Shown here: positions 43,277 through 52,287 of the stretch, piece after piece
Position numbering within the stretch: the first letter of the stretch is position 1
How the letters are laid out: each line of letters starts with the position of its first letter
Assembly (NCBI GenBank): GCA_963723595.1
Contig: CAVRRQ010000006.1
Coordinates: forward strand, 1,674,001-1,738,000
Source: RYN-230 sp963723595
Lineage (GTDB): Bacteria > Actinomycetota > Actinomycetes > Streptosporangiales > Streptosporangiaceae
Direction of reading: 5' to 3'
DNA: 64,000 nt
Position numbers and translations under genes: made by a program
The notes under the pieces: generated by a model
The model's input: only the letters and a program-made list of their open reading frames with translations
Databases searched by the model: none
What the model was told of the DNA's origin: nothing

Positions 43277-43564
43277 ATGAACCGCATCCGCCACCTCACC
43301 TACGCCCTGGCCGGGCTGGCCACCATCATCCTGGGCCTCGGCGCTGCTCCCGCCTTCGCCGAACGAGTTCCCCCGCCTGGCACCGGGGACTACTTCCGGT
43401 TTGGGCTGCAGCACGGGACACCAGCCCACGTGGTGGTGACCGGCGGGATGCCCGGCTGGCAGATCACCCTCATCGCCGTCGGGGCTGCACTGTTCGCCGC
43501 CACCCTGACTGTCATCGCCGACCGGGCACGCACAGCACACCGCCACCCGGCACGCACGGCGTGA
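43277..43564 (+). CDS. Small secreted or membrane-anchored protein
   Basis: A 95-residue protein with a clear signal peptide (MNRIRHLTYALAGLATIILG, cleavage likely after AFA), a short extracytoplasmic segment (ERVPPPGTGDYFRFG) and a C-terminal transmembrane helix (WQITLIAVGAALFAATLTVI) followed by basic residues. AGGAGG lies about 6 bases before ATG 43277. It is divergent from the NB-ARC regulator and is its only close neighbour. Function unknown. Confidence 0.75.
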   Translation: MNRIRHLTYALAGLATIILGLGAAPAFAERVPPPGTGDYFRFGLQHGTPAHVVVTGGMPGWQITLIAVGAALFAATLTVIADRARTAHRHPARTA

Positions 43565-43584
43565 ACCATCTCGCGTAACGCAGG

Positions 43585-43616
43585 GGTCGCGCGGCCAGAC
43601 AACTGGCCGTGCGACC
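43585..43616 (+). terminator. Hairpin terminator after the small secreted protein
   Basis: GGTCGCGCGGCCAG-ACAA-CTGGCCGTGCGACC forms a 14-bp stem with one G-T pair, 20 bp after the stop codon. There is no T-run. Confidence 0.65.
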
Positions 43617-44177
43617 TCGCTACTTCCATGCACACATGCCGCACTTCAACGGCGCCGGGACCTCGATCGACATGGCGTCTTGAGCCTGGGTAATAGCCGG
43701 AGGCAGCGATGGGTCACTCCGAACGCCCACGCAGAACACCGCTGGCGAAGGTTCCCGGCCGATCCGACCGACGGGTACGTGTGCGGGTTGTCGCCGAGCT
43801 TCAGTCACGCTCCGCGATCGGCGCCAGACGTTGACGGTTGGCGCCACGAGCGCCTGCGAGACCTGGACCTGACGTAGGTCCGCGCTCCTCCTGGCCGAGC
43901 CACTGCAAAGGCTCGATGGCGACGCGCCTCATCGCGGCATAGCGGGCGATCACGCCCCAGCGCTGGCCATGCATAAACATACGGACCTGACCGCTGCCTG
44001 CTCGGACGTCGCAGGGATCGCCCCCGGTAGGGAGCTCTTGATAACCGCGCGCCGAGCCGCCAATATGGACAGTTATAGGCTCCTAGATCGACCTCGGCCG
44101 ATGAGCCCATATTAGCTTGAAATGCATGCAGAGGACGGTGGTGCATCTTACCTGCATGGCCCAGGTGCAGGCTCGCG
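43617..44177. other. 560 bp without a confident gene
   Basis: A minus-strand frame near 43860-43990 reads GQRWGVIARYAAMRRVAIEP, which looks protein-like, but no start, stop or family could be assigned. It may be the remains of a gene. GC content begins to fall towards 44100. Confidence 0.35.
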
Positions 44178-44960
44178 TCATGGCGTCCGTGGAAGAACCG
44201 TGCCTTCCCAGAGGCATCCCGGCTGCCAGGTTCGATGCGAGTTCGTGGCCGCATGATCATCCGTGAACCAGAAGCCGGGCAATCTCAACCGCGAGAGCTT
44301 TTCAGGTCCGATTCCTTGCGCCTCGCAGACATGAATAATTGCCTGATCAACAAGCTGTATGTATGCCGCCATTATCATACGCGCGACGCTTGTGTTGATT
44401 GTGAGTCCCTGCCAGTTGCCGCCGACCCCAGTGGCTGCATCCGACCTGAGGTCTTCGGCCGTCATTCGTTGCGGCACGACCCGATGTGCTACGCCGTTCC
44501 TCAGCTCCACATAGGATTTGAACTCCTCAAGAAAGGCTTGCTTATCCTTGCCTATCTCGAGCTGATCCCGCTTCCGGAGGATGCTGTACGTGTGATCGTA
44601 TACTGTAACGTTGAAACCGTTGGGCAAAGTGCCATTACTGGCCGCACGCAGAATCTCTAGGGTCTTCTTAAGTTGCTTGCGATCGAACCCGCCGACAGTC
44701 TCCCGCTCGCGGAGCGAGATGCCTGTCGCTTCTGCAAGTTCGTAGACAAATCGCTCCCACGCTGATACGGCGAGCAGAACCACAAGCGGATTCAATACCC
44801 CGCGCGGTGCCTCTCCTCCTGTAGGCCCCTCATTATGAATGAGAAGGAGATCGATTGCATCCCACAGTGCGCCAGCAACTTTTTCGCAGGCGCTCTCAAT
44901 CGTGTGGGGCGCGTTAGGATTGTAGGTGGATTGCCCCCGGATGGAACCTCGTTTTGGCAT
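44178..44960 (-). CDS. HEPN-like protein, low GC
   Basis: A 260-residue protein. LNPLVVLLAVSAWERFVYEL and EEFKSYVELRNGVAHRVVPQ resemble RiboL-PSP-HEPN-type domains; RNGVAH fits the HEPN R-x4-H ribonuclease motif. The gene is visibly poorer in GC than its surroundings, which indicates recent acquisition. ATG 44958-44960 has GAGAGAG about 10 bases upstream. HEPN proteins are often toxins or defence RNases, but no partner nucleotidyltransferase or antitoxin is adjacent. The identification rests on motif and fold pattern by eye. Confidence 0.55.
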   Translation of the reverse strand: MPKRGSIRGQSTYNPNAPHTIESACEKVAGALWDAIDLLLIHNEGPTGGEAPRGVLNPLVVLLAVSAWERFVYELAEATGISLRERETVGGFDRKQLKKTLEILRAASNGTLPNGFNVTVYDHTYSILRKRDQLEIGKDKQAFLEEFKSYVELRNGVAHRVVPQRMTAEDLRSDAATGVGGNWQGLTINTSVARMIMAAYIQLVDQAIIHVCEAQGIGPEKLSRLRLPGFWFTDDHAATNSHRTWQPGCLWEGTVLPRTP

Positions 44961-45018
44961 AAGGCTCAGCTCTCTCTATGGCAGGAGGTGACTAAGTATA
45001 AAAGATAGCAGTCCATCC

Positions 45019-45570
45019 TGTGGGGTTCCAGAACTCGGGCCACCGGCCCTGACCTGGGCTTCTATGCGGCTCGCTGATACTCGTTGATGAGGCCCCCGAA
45101 AACGGGCCGGCGCTTGATCCGCTTCTGGGAGAGATCAGCGACGGGGTGGTCGGGCCGGGGTGGGCGGAGCTGGCGGCTGCGATGGGGTCGCCGTCCGTTG
45201 TAATGGGTCTCATACTGGGCCAGGATCGTCCGCAGATGCCGTTCGCTGAAGATGAGCATCCGGTCGGTGATCTCGGTCCGGGCGGTGAGCACGAACCGTT
45301 CCGCGTAAGCGTTTGCGCGCGGGCTTCGGGGCGGGATCTTCACGACCTGGATACCAACATCGGCCAGGACTGCGTCAAACGATGCGGTGAACTGCCCGGC
45401 CCGGTCACGGACCAGGAACCGGATGTCGGCGGCGCGATCACCCAGATCCATCAGGAGGTTGCGGATCTGCTGCGTGGTCCACGGCCCGTCCGGATTGGCG
45501 GTGATCCCGAGGATATGCACGTAACGAGAACCGACCTCTATGACGAACAGGCAGTACAGGCACTGGTGCT
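45019..45570 (-). pseudogene. rve-type IS, copy 2: C-terminal half of the transposase and one IS end
   Basis: The left end TGTGGGGTTCCAGAACTCGG matches the ends at 38217 (complement) and 47386. The transposase part (LYCLFVIEVGSRYVHILGIT, FLVRDRAGQFTASFDAVLAD, PPRSPRANAYAERFV, GGLINEYQRAA) is intact from 45570 back to its stop at 45062, but the N-terminal half and the other IS end are missing. The truncation point coincides with the start of the argS relic. Confidence 0.8.
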
Positions 45571-47033
45571 GCGGCGCGACGACCCCCGGCTGGGGATACC
45601 AGCCGCTGACACCGGCAGCGTCACGGTGATCGACTACTCACAACCCAACATCGCCAAGGAAATGCATGTCGGCCACCTTCGCAGCACCATCATTGACGAC
45701 GCTCTCGCCAGGGTGCTGGAGTTCGACGCTACCAAGGTCATCAGGCAGAACCACCTCGGCGACTGGGGCACCCAGTTCGGAATGCTCATCCAGTACCTGC
45801 TCGAGCACTCGCACGACAATCTCAATCTGGGCCAGGGCGAGTCAGGGATCGAGGCCATCTCACGACTGAACGCGCTCTACCGGGCCGGGAGGCAAGAGTT
45901 CGACAGTGACCCGGAATTCGCTGAACGCGCCCGCCTCCGGGTCGTCGCCCTCCAAGCCGGGGATCCGCAGACGGTTGGCGCGTGGAAGGAGATCGTCGCC
46001 GAGTCAAAGGTCTACTTCAACGACGTCTACGACCGTTTCGGCGTGCTCCTGACCGACGACGACGCGGTAGGCGAGAGCTTCTACAACCCCTTCCTCCAGG
46101 AAGTTGCCAGCGACCTTGAAAAGCGCGGCATCGCCGTGCGCAGCGACGGCGCCCTGTGCGTTTTCTTCGATGACATCCTCGGACCCGACGGTGATCCCGC
46201 CCCACTGATCGTCCAGAAGTCAGATGGCGGCTTCGGCTATGCGGCCACTGACCTCGCCGCCATTCGCTACCGTGTCGGCACCCTGCACGCTAGCCGCATC
46301 CTGCACGTCGTCGACGCACGGCAGACGCTTCATTTCCGCATGGTCTTCGAGGCGGCACGCAGGGCGGGATACCTTCCCGACGACGTCCAGGCCGTGCACG
46401 TCTCGTTCGGGTCAGTGCTTGGTCCCGATGGCCGACCGTTCAAGGCACGGACCGGGGACACCGTACGCCTCATCTCATTGCTTGATGAGGCCGTCGAGCG
46501 GGCAAAGGCCACGGTCGAGGAGAAGAATCCCAGGCTGGACCCCGCCAGCCTCGCCCTCCGGTTGAACCGAAGTAGGCATCGGTGCCGTCAAGTACGCGGA
46601 CCTGTCCACCGGCCGCACCCGCGACTACATTTTCGGCCTGGATCGGATGGTGTCCCTCCAGGGCAACACCGGCGTCTACCTTCAGTACGCGTACGCCCGC
46701 GTCCAGTCCATCCTGCGCAGAGCCCCGACCGGACTGCCCTCGGCCATCAGCGTCGGCCTGCCGCTTGAGCGGGCCGAGCGCAGGCTGGCGATGCTTCTCG
46801 ACGGCCTGGACGAAGCGCTCACCGCGGTCAGGGAGAACTATGAGCCGCACCGCCTGTGCGATTACCTGTACAGTCTGGCTCAAGCGTTTACCGAATTTTA
46901 TGAGGAATGCCCGGTGCTGAAAGCGCCGAAACAAGAGCTCACGGTTAACCGAATTGCCCTGTGCCAGCTCACCGGCAGCACACTTAAGCTGGGCTTGGAA
47001 CTCCTTGGCATAGCCGCGCCCGACCGACTCTAA
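45571..47033 (+). pseudogene. argS: Arginyl-tRNA synthetase, N-terminally truncated and frameshifted
   Basis: The class I core is present: VTVIDYSQPNIAKEMHVGHL with the HIGH-like HVGH, RQNHLGDWGTQFGMLIQYLL, IVQKSDGGFGYAATDLAAIR and HVSFGSVLGPDGRPFKARTG. The add-on N-terminal domain (about 100 residues) is missing where the IS remnant joins. A small deletion plus frameshift near 46562 precedes GIGAVKYADLSTGRTRDYIF. The anticodon-binding end (RLCDYLYSLAQAFTEFYEEC to LLGIAAPDRL) continues to 47033. A functional argS must be elsewhere; this would be an extra copy. Confidence 0.85.
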
Positions 47034-47036
47034 GGA

Positions 47037-47385
47037 TCATTGAGGAAAAGTACTCCGGTGAGACGGCGCGGCAGCCTCGCTTCTGCCGACATTTGCCTTG
47101 ACGATCAGAGACCCCATAATGAGGAAGATAACGCATGAGGCGCAGGCCGGCACCACGCCCACGCTCTGGGTTTCCGCACCAGTGATGCCACTGGCTGCAG
47201 CCGACCCGGTAGCGGCACCCATTGCAAGCCAACCGAAAGCCTCAGATTGCTTTTCCTTAGGTACGTACAAGCCGACTGCTGAAACGATCGCGGTCATAGC
47301 CGGGGCCGTGGCACAACCACAGAAGAAGACTGCCGTAAATATGATGACTGGTTGCCAAATCACTATCCAGAAGGCAGCTGCAGCC
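47037..47385 (-). pseudogene. MFS transporter C-terminal fragment
   Basis: The minus-strand frame gives ATAPAMTAIVSAVGLYVPKE, QSEAFGWLAMGAATGSAAAS and a final hydrophobic helix CASCVIFLIMGSLI, the pattern of the last helices of drug-type MFS exporters. It begins at the IS end at 47386, so the N-terminal part has been lost. It is convergent with the argS relic. Confidence 0.55.
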
Positions 47386-47571
47386 TGTGGGGTGCCAGAA
47401 CTGTGCCATCGACCTTGACCTGGCCTTTTAGGCGACCCTGTGCTGCGCCGTACCATGTCCAAGCCCCTGTGGGCTGCACCGACCCTTTTCTGGCTTCGCG
47501 GATCTCATCCGGGATCGGCGGGCGTCCCGTCCTGCTGGGATTCCATCGCCGCTTCGGCGAGACTGGCGGCC
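47386..47571 (-). pseudogene. rve-type IS relic, copy 3
   Basis: TGTGGGGTGCCAGAACTGTG at 47386 is an IS end like those at 45019 and 38217. About 100 bp later a minus-strand fragment, RTGRPPIPDEIREA, matches the N-terminal half of the same transposase type. All between is deleted. Confidence 0.65.
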
Positions 47572-47898
47572 ATGACGTTCGGTAAACAGTCAGGCCCGCC
47601 GGCATCGGCGAGGCAGGTGCAGGAGCTGCTGACCCTCCTCCAGGAGGCGGGCCACGCCGGCTTCCGCGACGCGCGCGGCCCCATGGGGTTTACCCAGCGC
47701 CAGGCGGGTGGCAAGTTCACCCGCGACGAGGTGGCAGCATTCATCGACCGCCTGCAGGACGCGGAGTTCGACAGGAGCGCCCCGGTCGCTGCCCCAACGG
47801 CACGGCAGCCCGCCGCCGGGCAGGCACTGCGCGACATGCCTGCGGAGCAACTCGCCGCCGAGCTTCAGCGTCGCGGCTGGATCGTGACCAAGCCGTAG
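47572..47898 (+). CDS. Conserved hypothetical protein, 108 residues
   Basis: ATG 47572 starts a compact, mostly helical protein (ARQVQELLTLLQEAGHAGFR, RGPMGFTQRQAGGKFTRDEV, then an Ala/Pro linker and MPAEQLAAELQRRGWIVTKP). The C-terminal piece looks like a small helical domain. I recall similar actinobacterial hypothetical proteins but cannot name the family. It survives intact between two damaged IS copies. There is no clear ribosome site, so the start is by homology pattern only. Confidence 0.6.
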   Translation: MTFGKQSGPPASARQVQELLTLLQEAGHAGFRDARGPMGFTQRQAGGKFTRDEVAAFIDRLQDAEFDRSAPVAAPTARQPAAGQALRDMPAEQLAAELQRRGWIVTKP

Positions 47899-47957
47899 AG
47901 CCGCCGGTGAGCACCGGCCTCCTGCTCGATCACGACAGCGAACCGCCGGGCCGCTCC

Positions 47958-49148
47958 CTGTGCGTGCCGAAAACCTCGTCCACGTCATGCGACCAGGCGG
48001 TATTCGTTGATCAGCCCACTGACGCGCGTCTGTCGTCGGACGCGGCACCGACCGAGATCGACCGGCTCGGGTAGCGGTTTCAGCGGCGCGGCGCCGTGGA
48101 GGGAGCGGTGCGGCCGGTGCTGATTGTGGTGGGTCTCGTACTGGCGCAGGATCTGTCGCAGATGGGCCTGGTTCCAGACGAGGGTGCGGTCCAGCAGCTC
48201 GCGGCGGCATCCCCCGATCCAGCGTTCGGTGACCGCGTTCATGCGGGGCGTCCGGACGTTGCAGAGCACGGTCCGGATGCCGGCGTCGGCGAGGATCGCG
48301 TCGAACGCTGCGGTGAAGTTTGATCCGCGGTCGCGGATCATGAACTTGACCCGGTGCGCCTGCTCGCCAAGATCTATCACCAGGTTGCGGGCCTGCTGGG
48401 TGGTCCATTCCCCGGTCGGATGCCGCGTGACTCCGAGGGATGCGGATGCGCCGGCTCGTGTGTTCTATCACCGCCAGGACGTAGGCCTGGGTGCCGTCCA
48501 GCAGGTCGACTGTGAAGAAATCGCACGCCAGCACCGCTTCGGCTTGTGAGCGCAGGAAGTGGGACCAGGTTGGCGCGGTCCGCCGCGGCGCGGGGTCCAT
48601 TCCGGCGTTCTTCAGGATCTCCCATGCCGTCGACGCCGCGATCTTTACGCCCAGGCCGGCCAGCTCGCCATGGATCCTGCGGTAGCCCCATTCAGGATTC
48701 TCCTGGGCTAGCCGGAGGACCAGAGCCTTGATGTTCCGCCGGGTGGCCGGGCGACCGGTGTTGCCGCGCCTGGACCTGGTGGCCCAGCGGCGACGGACTA
48801 TGTTGCGGTGCCAGCGCAGGATCGTGTCCGGGGTGACCAGCAGCCGCAGTCCCTGGCGGCGGGCTTTCGGTATCACGCTGAGCAGGGTCGCGAGAACTGC
48901 CCGGTCAGCCCAGTTCAGGTTCGGGCGGCGCGGTTGCCGCCGCTGCAAGACGGCGAGCTGGTGTCGCAGGATCAAGATCTCTGCGGTCTTCCATGTCTCC
49001 TCACGCCCGGATAGCCGCAGCCACGCTGCTAGCCGCATGGTCAGGAGGAACATGAACTGCAGGCACATGATCGATGATCATCACGGGCGGGCGGCAGGGA
49101 GAGCAACCCTGCTGGTCAGAGCCGTGGACGGAATTCTCGGCACGCACA
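47958..49148 (-). mobile_element. rve-type IS, copy 4 (complete ends)
   Basis: The left end TGTGCGTGCCGAAAACC and, reverse-complemented, the right end TGTGCGTGCCGAGAATT agree at about 23 of 28 positions. GCTCC lies on both sides (47953-47957, 49149-49153), a possible 5-bp target duplication. About 1.19 kb, like copy 1. Confidence 0.75.
47985..49068 (-). pseudogene. rve integrase-core transposase, frameshifted
   Basis: The N-terminal part (LTMRLAAWLRLSGREETWKT, AEILILRHQLAVLQRRQP, NTGRPATRRNIKALVLRLAQ, CDFFTVDLLDGTQAYVLAVI) is followed by an extra base at about 48437-48439 in a C-run, after which LGVTRHPTGEW and IDLGEQAHRVKFMIRDRGSN, NVRTPRMNAVTERWIGG and SGLINEYRLVA continue in another frame. 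Otherwise complete. Confidence 0.8.
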
Positions 49149-49566
49149 GCTCCACGAAGCCTTCGACCAGCTTGCGATGGCCATCTGATCAGCCGATCAT
49201 CTGCATCAGCGCGCTCTGCCATGCGCACCGATCAGCCAATGCAACACTGCCCGCGGCAACACAGCCGATCCGCAACTACCCGCTCAGACCTGGAGCCGCA
49301 TAGCCCATGCCACCCCGCACTACCGGGGGAAGATGCCAGCTACCGCCGCAGATTTTACATCGCTTTACGATATAGATGGCCCAGTCTGGGTAGTGCGGCA
49401 GCGTGAACGTGCTGACAGCTTGGTTAGGCCCACCCGGTTCTGTCCAGCTGGGAGGTCCCTGAATCCCACCATGGGGATGGCCTGCTGGTCAATCACGTCG
49501 GGTCAGCCATCCGTTTTCCCGGCCACCGAACCCGGTGCCCGATTCCAGGTCAAGAGGTGACGATTC
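49149..49566. other. About 420 bp upstream of whiB-like gene, with promoter motif
   Basis: No gene is supported. The palindrome plus -10 at 49359-49376 is listed separately and lies about 190 bp before the WhiB start, so a long leader is implied if it is the promoter. Confidence 0.45.
49359..49376 (+). promoter_or_regulatory. ATCGN-N3-ACGAT palindrome joined to a -10 (site 1)
   Basis: ATCGC-TTT-ACGAT is followed by a TATAGA -10 hexamer that shares the final T. The same arrangement occurs at four further promoters between 50.5 and 57.3 kb. Confidence 0.6.
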
Positions 49567-49569
49567 GTG

Positions 49570-49848
49570 ATGCCCGGAGACTGGTGGCAGCACGCCGCCT
49601 GCAGGTCAGCCGAGGCTGACCTGTTCTTCCCGATTTCGGCGAAAGGGCAGTCGCAGGTTGACGCGGCGCGGGCCAAGGCAGTGTGCGAGCGCTGCCCAGT
49701 CTGCTCCGAGTGCCTCGACTATGCCCTCTCTACCCGGCAGCCGCACGGCATCTGGGGCGGCATGACCGAGGACGAGCGCCGGCTGCTGGCTGCCCGCCTC
49801 AGGACAGGCTCATGCCAGGACCAGCCCCAGCAAACCGCCAGTCTCTGA
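49570..49848 (+). CDS. WhiB family transcriptional regulator
   Basis: A 92-residue WhiB-like [4Fe-4S] protein. The four cysteines are in AACR and CERCPVCSEC (C-x2-C-x2-C spacing), followed by the GIWGG turn and the basic TEDERRLLAAR helix. WhiB-like proteins bind sigma factor region 4 and sense redox or nitric oxide. AGAGGTG at 49553 supports ATG 49570 or the adjacent GTG 49567. It lies downstream of palindrome site 1. Confidence 0.92.
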   Translation: MPGDWWQHAACRSAEADLFFPISAKGQSQVDAARAKAVCERCPVCSECLDYALSTRQPHGIWGGMTEDERRLLAARLRTGSCQDQPQQTASL

Positions 49849-49989
49849 GCAGGTGCTGGGCCGGGCGCACGGTGCTGGCCCGGGTAACAGAGCCGCACGG
49901 GATGGACACGCATCGGCGGCCGGGATGGCCCTGCCGCGTCCGCGCCGTCCGTCTGGACGGCACGTGCCAGGCACCGGCTACCGCCTTGG

Positions 49990-50344
49990 CTGTTGAGCAG
50001 ATCGGCGAGGACAGCGGCTTGGCTGGCGCCAGGTTGCCTGGTCGCGGTCAGCAGAGTCACACGGCGGCGCTTAGCCAGCGCGCGCAGGCGGGCGGGCGCC
50101 CCGGCCCGTTGCGGATCCTCGAGTTCCGTCCGATAGCGGCGGGCGAAGTCTTCGAAGCGGCCAGGATCATGCCGGTACCATTTCCGCGACCCCGCTGACG
50201 GCGCGATGTCCTTGCACCATTCATCCAGTGACGCCTTGTCTTTGGCCAGTCCCCGCGGCCAGAGCCGGTCAACCAGCACCTGATGCCATCGCTGCGCTCT
50301 GGCTTTTCGTATACCCGGCGGACCCGGACCTTCCCTCCTGCCAT
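49990..50344 (-). pseudogene. DUF488 family protein, frameshifted
   Basis: From ATG 50344 the frame gives AGGKVRVRRVYEKPERSDG, then one base is missing near 50285 and the family sequence continues in another frame: VLVDRLWPRGLAKDKASLDE, KDIAPSAGSRKWYRHDPGRF, RYRTELEDP and RVTLLTATRQPGASQAAVLA. The usual stop after the last helix is also absent. The protein family is small and of unknown function. It is a decayed gene or a sequencing error. Confidence 0.75.
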
Positions 50345-50533
50345 GGTCAGCCTCTCGGCCGGACACGTGATGGCCCCATGATTCCAATATTGCCCGGACG
50401 GCTCAGCGGCCAGGGACGAACACCGCCGGTGCGAGGGCGCCAGGTCTGATTGCATCCATCCCGGACGGGGCGTGTTCCGCGCTGCCCGTGGCGGCCCCCC
50501 TGACGGCCGGGATGGGGCGGGGCACCGTAAATA

Positions 50534-50551
50534 GTCGTGTTACGATATATT
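50534..50551 (+). promoter_or_regulatory. Palindrome joined to a -10 (site 2)
   Basis: GTCGT-GTT-ACGAT is followed by TATATT, sharing the T, about 85 bp before the DUF3040-like gene. Confidence 0.6.
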
Positions 50552-50635
50552 TCCGGCTGGGGTTCCGCTGCCACGCCGCTGCAGGTTAGGCGGTCCGGGG
50601 CTCGTGACCGGGGCGCGGCGATGGAGGTAGCGGTG

Positions 50636-51052
50636 ATGATCAGCGCGGATGACCGGCAGGCCCTGGACAGGATCGAGGAGGGTCTCGCGGCGTCGTCGCC
50701 AAGGCTGGCCGCGATGCTCGCGACGTTCGCCCGGCTGAACGCGGGCGAGAGGATGCCGGCGAGGGAGCATATCCGCGCGCGGGAGGGGCCCGACGCCAGT
50801 CACGACGATCGCCGCGGCCGTCCGCAGGGGCTGGTCAGCGAGCCACTACTGTGGCTGGTGGTGTTGGTACTGGTAGTCCTGCTGGCCGCGGCGACCGGCC
50901 TGGGGCTGGCCGCCAGCCACGGTGCCAGGCGGCCGTGCACGGACTCCTTTCCGCTGGTGTGTTCCGGGCAGGCGAACCCCCGCCACGCCGTTCCGGCCAC
51001 ACGCCAGGTGGCACCGGGCCGGGCCGTCTTCCGCGCCCGTCTGCACGGGTAG
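50636..51052 (+). CDS. DUF3040-like membrane protein
   Basis: A 138-residue protein. The N-terminal SADDRQALDRIEEGLAASSP and LAAMLATFARLN fit the DUF3040 pattern (short acidic helix, then basic segment), followed by one transmembrane helix (LLWLVVLVLVVLLAAATGLG) and an Arg/Pro-rich tail with two cysteines. GGAGG 8 bases upstream favours ATG 50636 over ATG 50621. Function unknown; members are widespread small actinobacterial membrane proteins. Confidence 0.65.
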   Translation: MISADDRQALDRIEEGLAASSPRLAAMLATFARLNAGERMPAREHIRAREGPDASHDDRRGRPQGLVSEPLLWLVVLVLVVLLAAATGLGLAASHGARRPCTDSFPLVCSGQANPRHAVPATRQVAPGRAVFRARLHG

Positions 51053-52287
51053 CCCGGGGGCCGGGCGGGCTCCCCATGCCAAGCCCGCCAGCCTGCCGCC
51101 ATCCTGACCGTTGAGCATGTCGTCATGCGGTGCGGCCCCACTACCCGGAGAGCGGCTCATCGTTTTGCCCGGCAGCGGCGTAAGCGGCCCGGCCGATCCG
51201 CCGCAACTCCCGTCGCCGATGGCTTCGGCCAGCGCCCGCCGGAATACGCCAGGGCCCCAGTACCGGCCGCCGACCAGCTGGGCTATCTCGGCTGCCTGGG
51301 TCGGCCCGCGTTCCGCGGGTACCCGCTTGATCGCCTGGATCTCATGATCGAGTAGATCCGGCGGGGCAGGGGCCGCGCTGCCGATGGCAGGGGATCCGCC
51401 GGCCGCCCGGGGCCAGGGCGCAGCCCGCGCTCCCGGTTCTGGTGCCGCTTGAGCCGGGCCCGGATCCGCTCCCTCACGCCGCCGGCGTTCTGCCTGCCCC
51501 GCCGCGGCATCCGCACCAGACGGAGCCGCTTCGGGCTCGCGCCGCTCGGCTGCCGGTGCTCAGCCGCCTCGACCTGCGCCTCAGTGGCTCTGGCCAGGCT
51601 CGATCGCCGCATCGGCCCGCCGTGCCTCGGCGGCTGCGCCGGATCCCGGCCGCCCGGCCTCATGCAGCCGCGCCCGGGCCTGATACGCCTCGGCTCACGG
51701 GGTGTGCATGCGCGCGGTGGCCGCGTTGACATCGCCGCCCCGGAGGCGAGGGTTTGCTCAGCTTCCGCGCATTGCTCCTTGGCCAGGGCGCTTTCCCGGG
51801 CCGCTGCCGCGAGGGCGAGCTGCCGGTCAGAGCCGCCGGGGTACTCCGGCGTGCAGCCGCCTCGATCCGCAGCGCATGCGCCCGGGCGCGCGGCACTGGC
51901 GTGATGACGCGCCATGGCGACCGCGTGTTCTGCGGTGGCCGGGTCTGCTTCGGCGGCCCGCTGCGCCGCGGCGCCGTCCTCGTCGAAAGCCTAGGCAAGC
52001 AGGCCGGCGGCCTGCGACCGGGCCATCCCGGCGCCATCGCCCGCCCCGGGACCCGTCCCGCCGCGGGGATCCTGCGGCCCCGCTGCGCCTTGTCCCGCTG
52101 CGCCCTCGTGTTTCGCTGGCTCGGCGGTCAGCGGCTCGGCTATGTCCTCCAGTTACCTGCCCTCCCGCCTTGATAGTGCCGCCGCTAGCGGCCATCACCC
52201 GCCACGTTGACGGCTACGCCAACCGCGCGCCTCCTCGCGCCGCGTGAAACTTGACACAAACGTCCACAACCTCACGACTAAAGATCG
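51053..52287. other. 1.2 kb without a confident gene
   Basis: Very GC-rich; open frames on both strands are low-complexity (Arg/Ala/Pro/Gly) and lack ribosome sites. A minus-strand stretch (QLALAAAARESALAKEQCAE) looks like a fragment of an Ala-rich coiled-coil protein and may be the remains of a decayed gene. Nothing firmer can be said. Confidence 0.4.

Noticed and set aside
51283..51915. 211-codon minus-strand protein
   Set aside because: Arg/Ala/Pro-rich, with no start signal; at most a decayed coiled-coil gene, so it is only mentioned in the gap entry.
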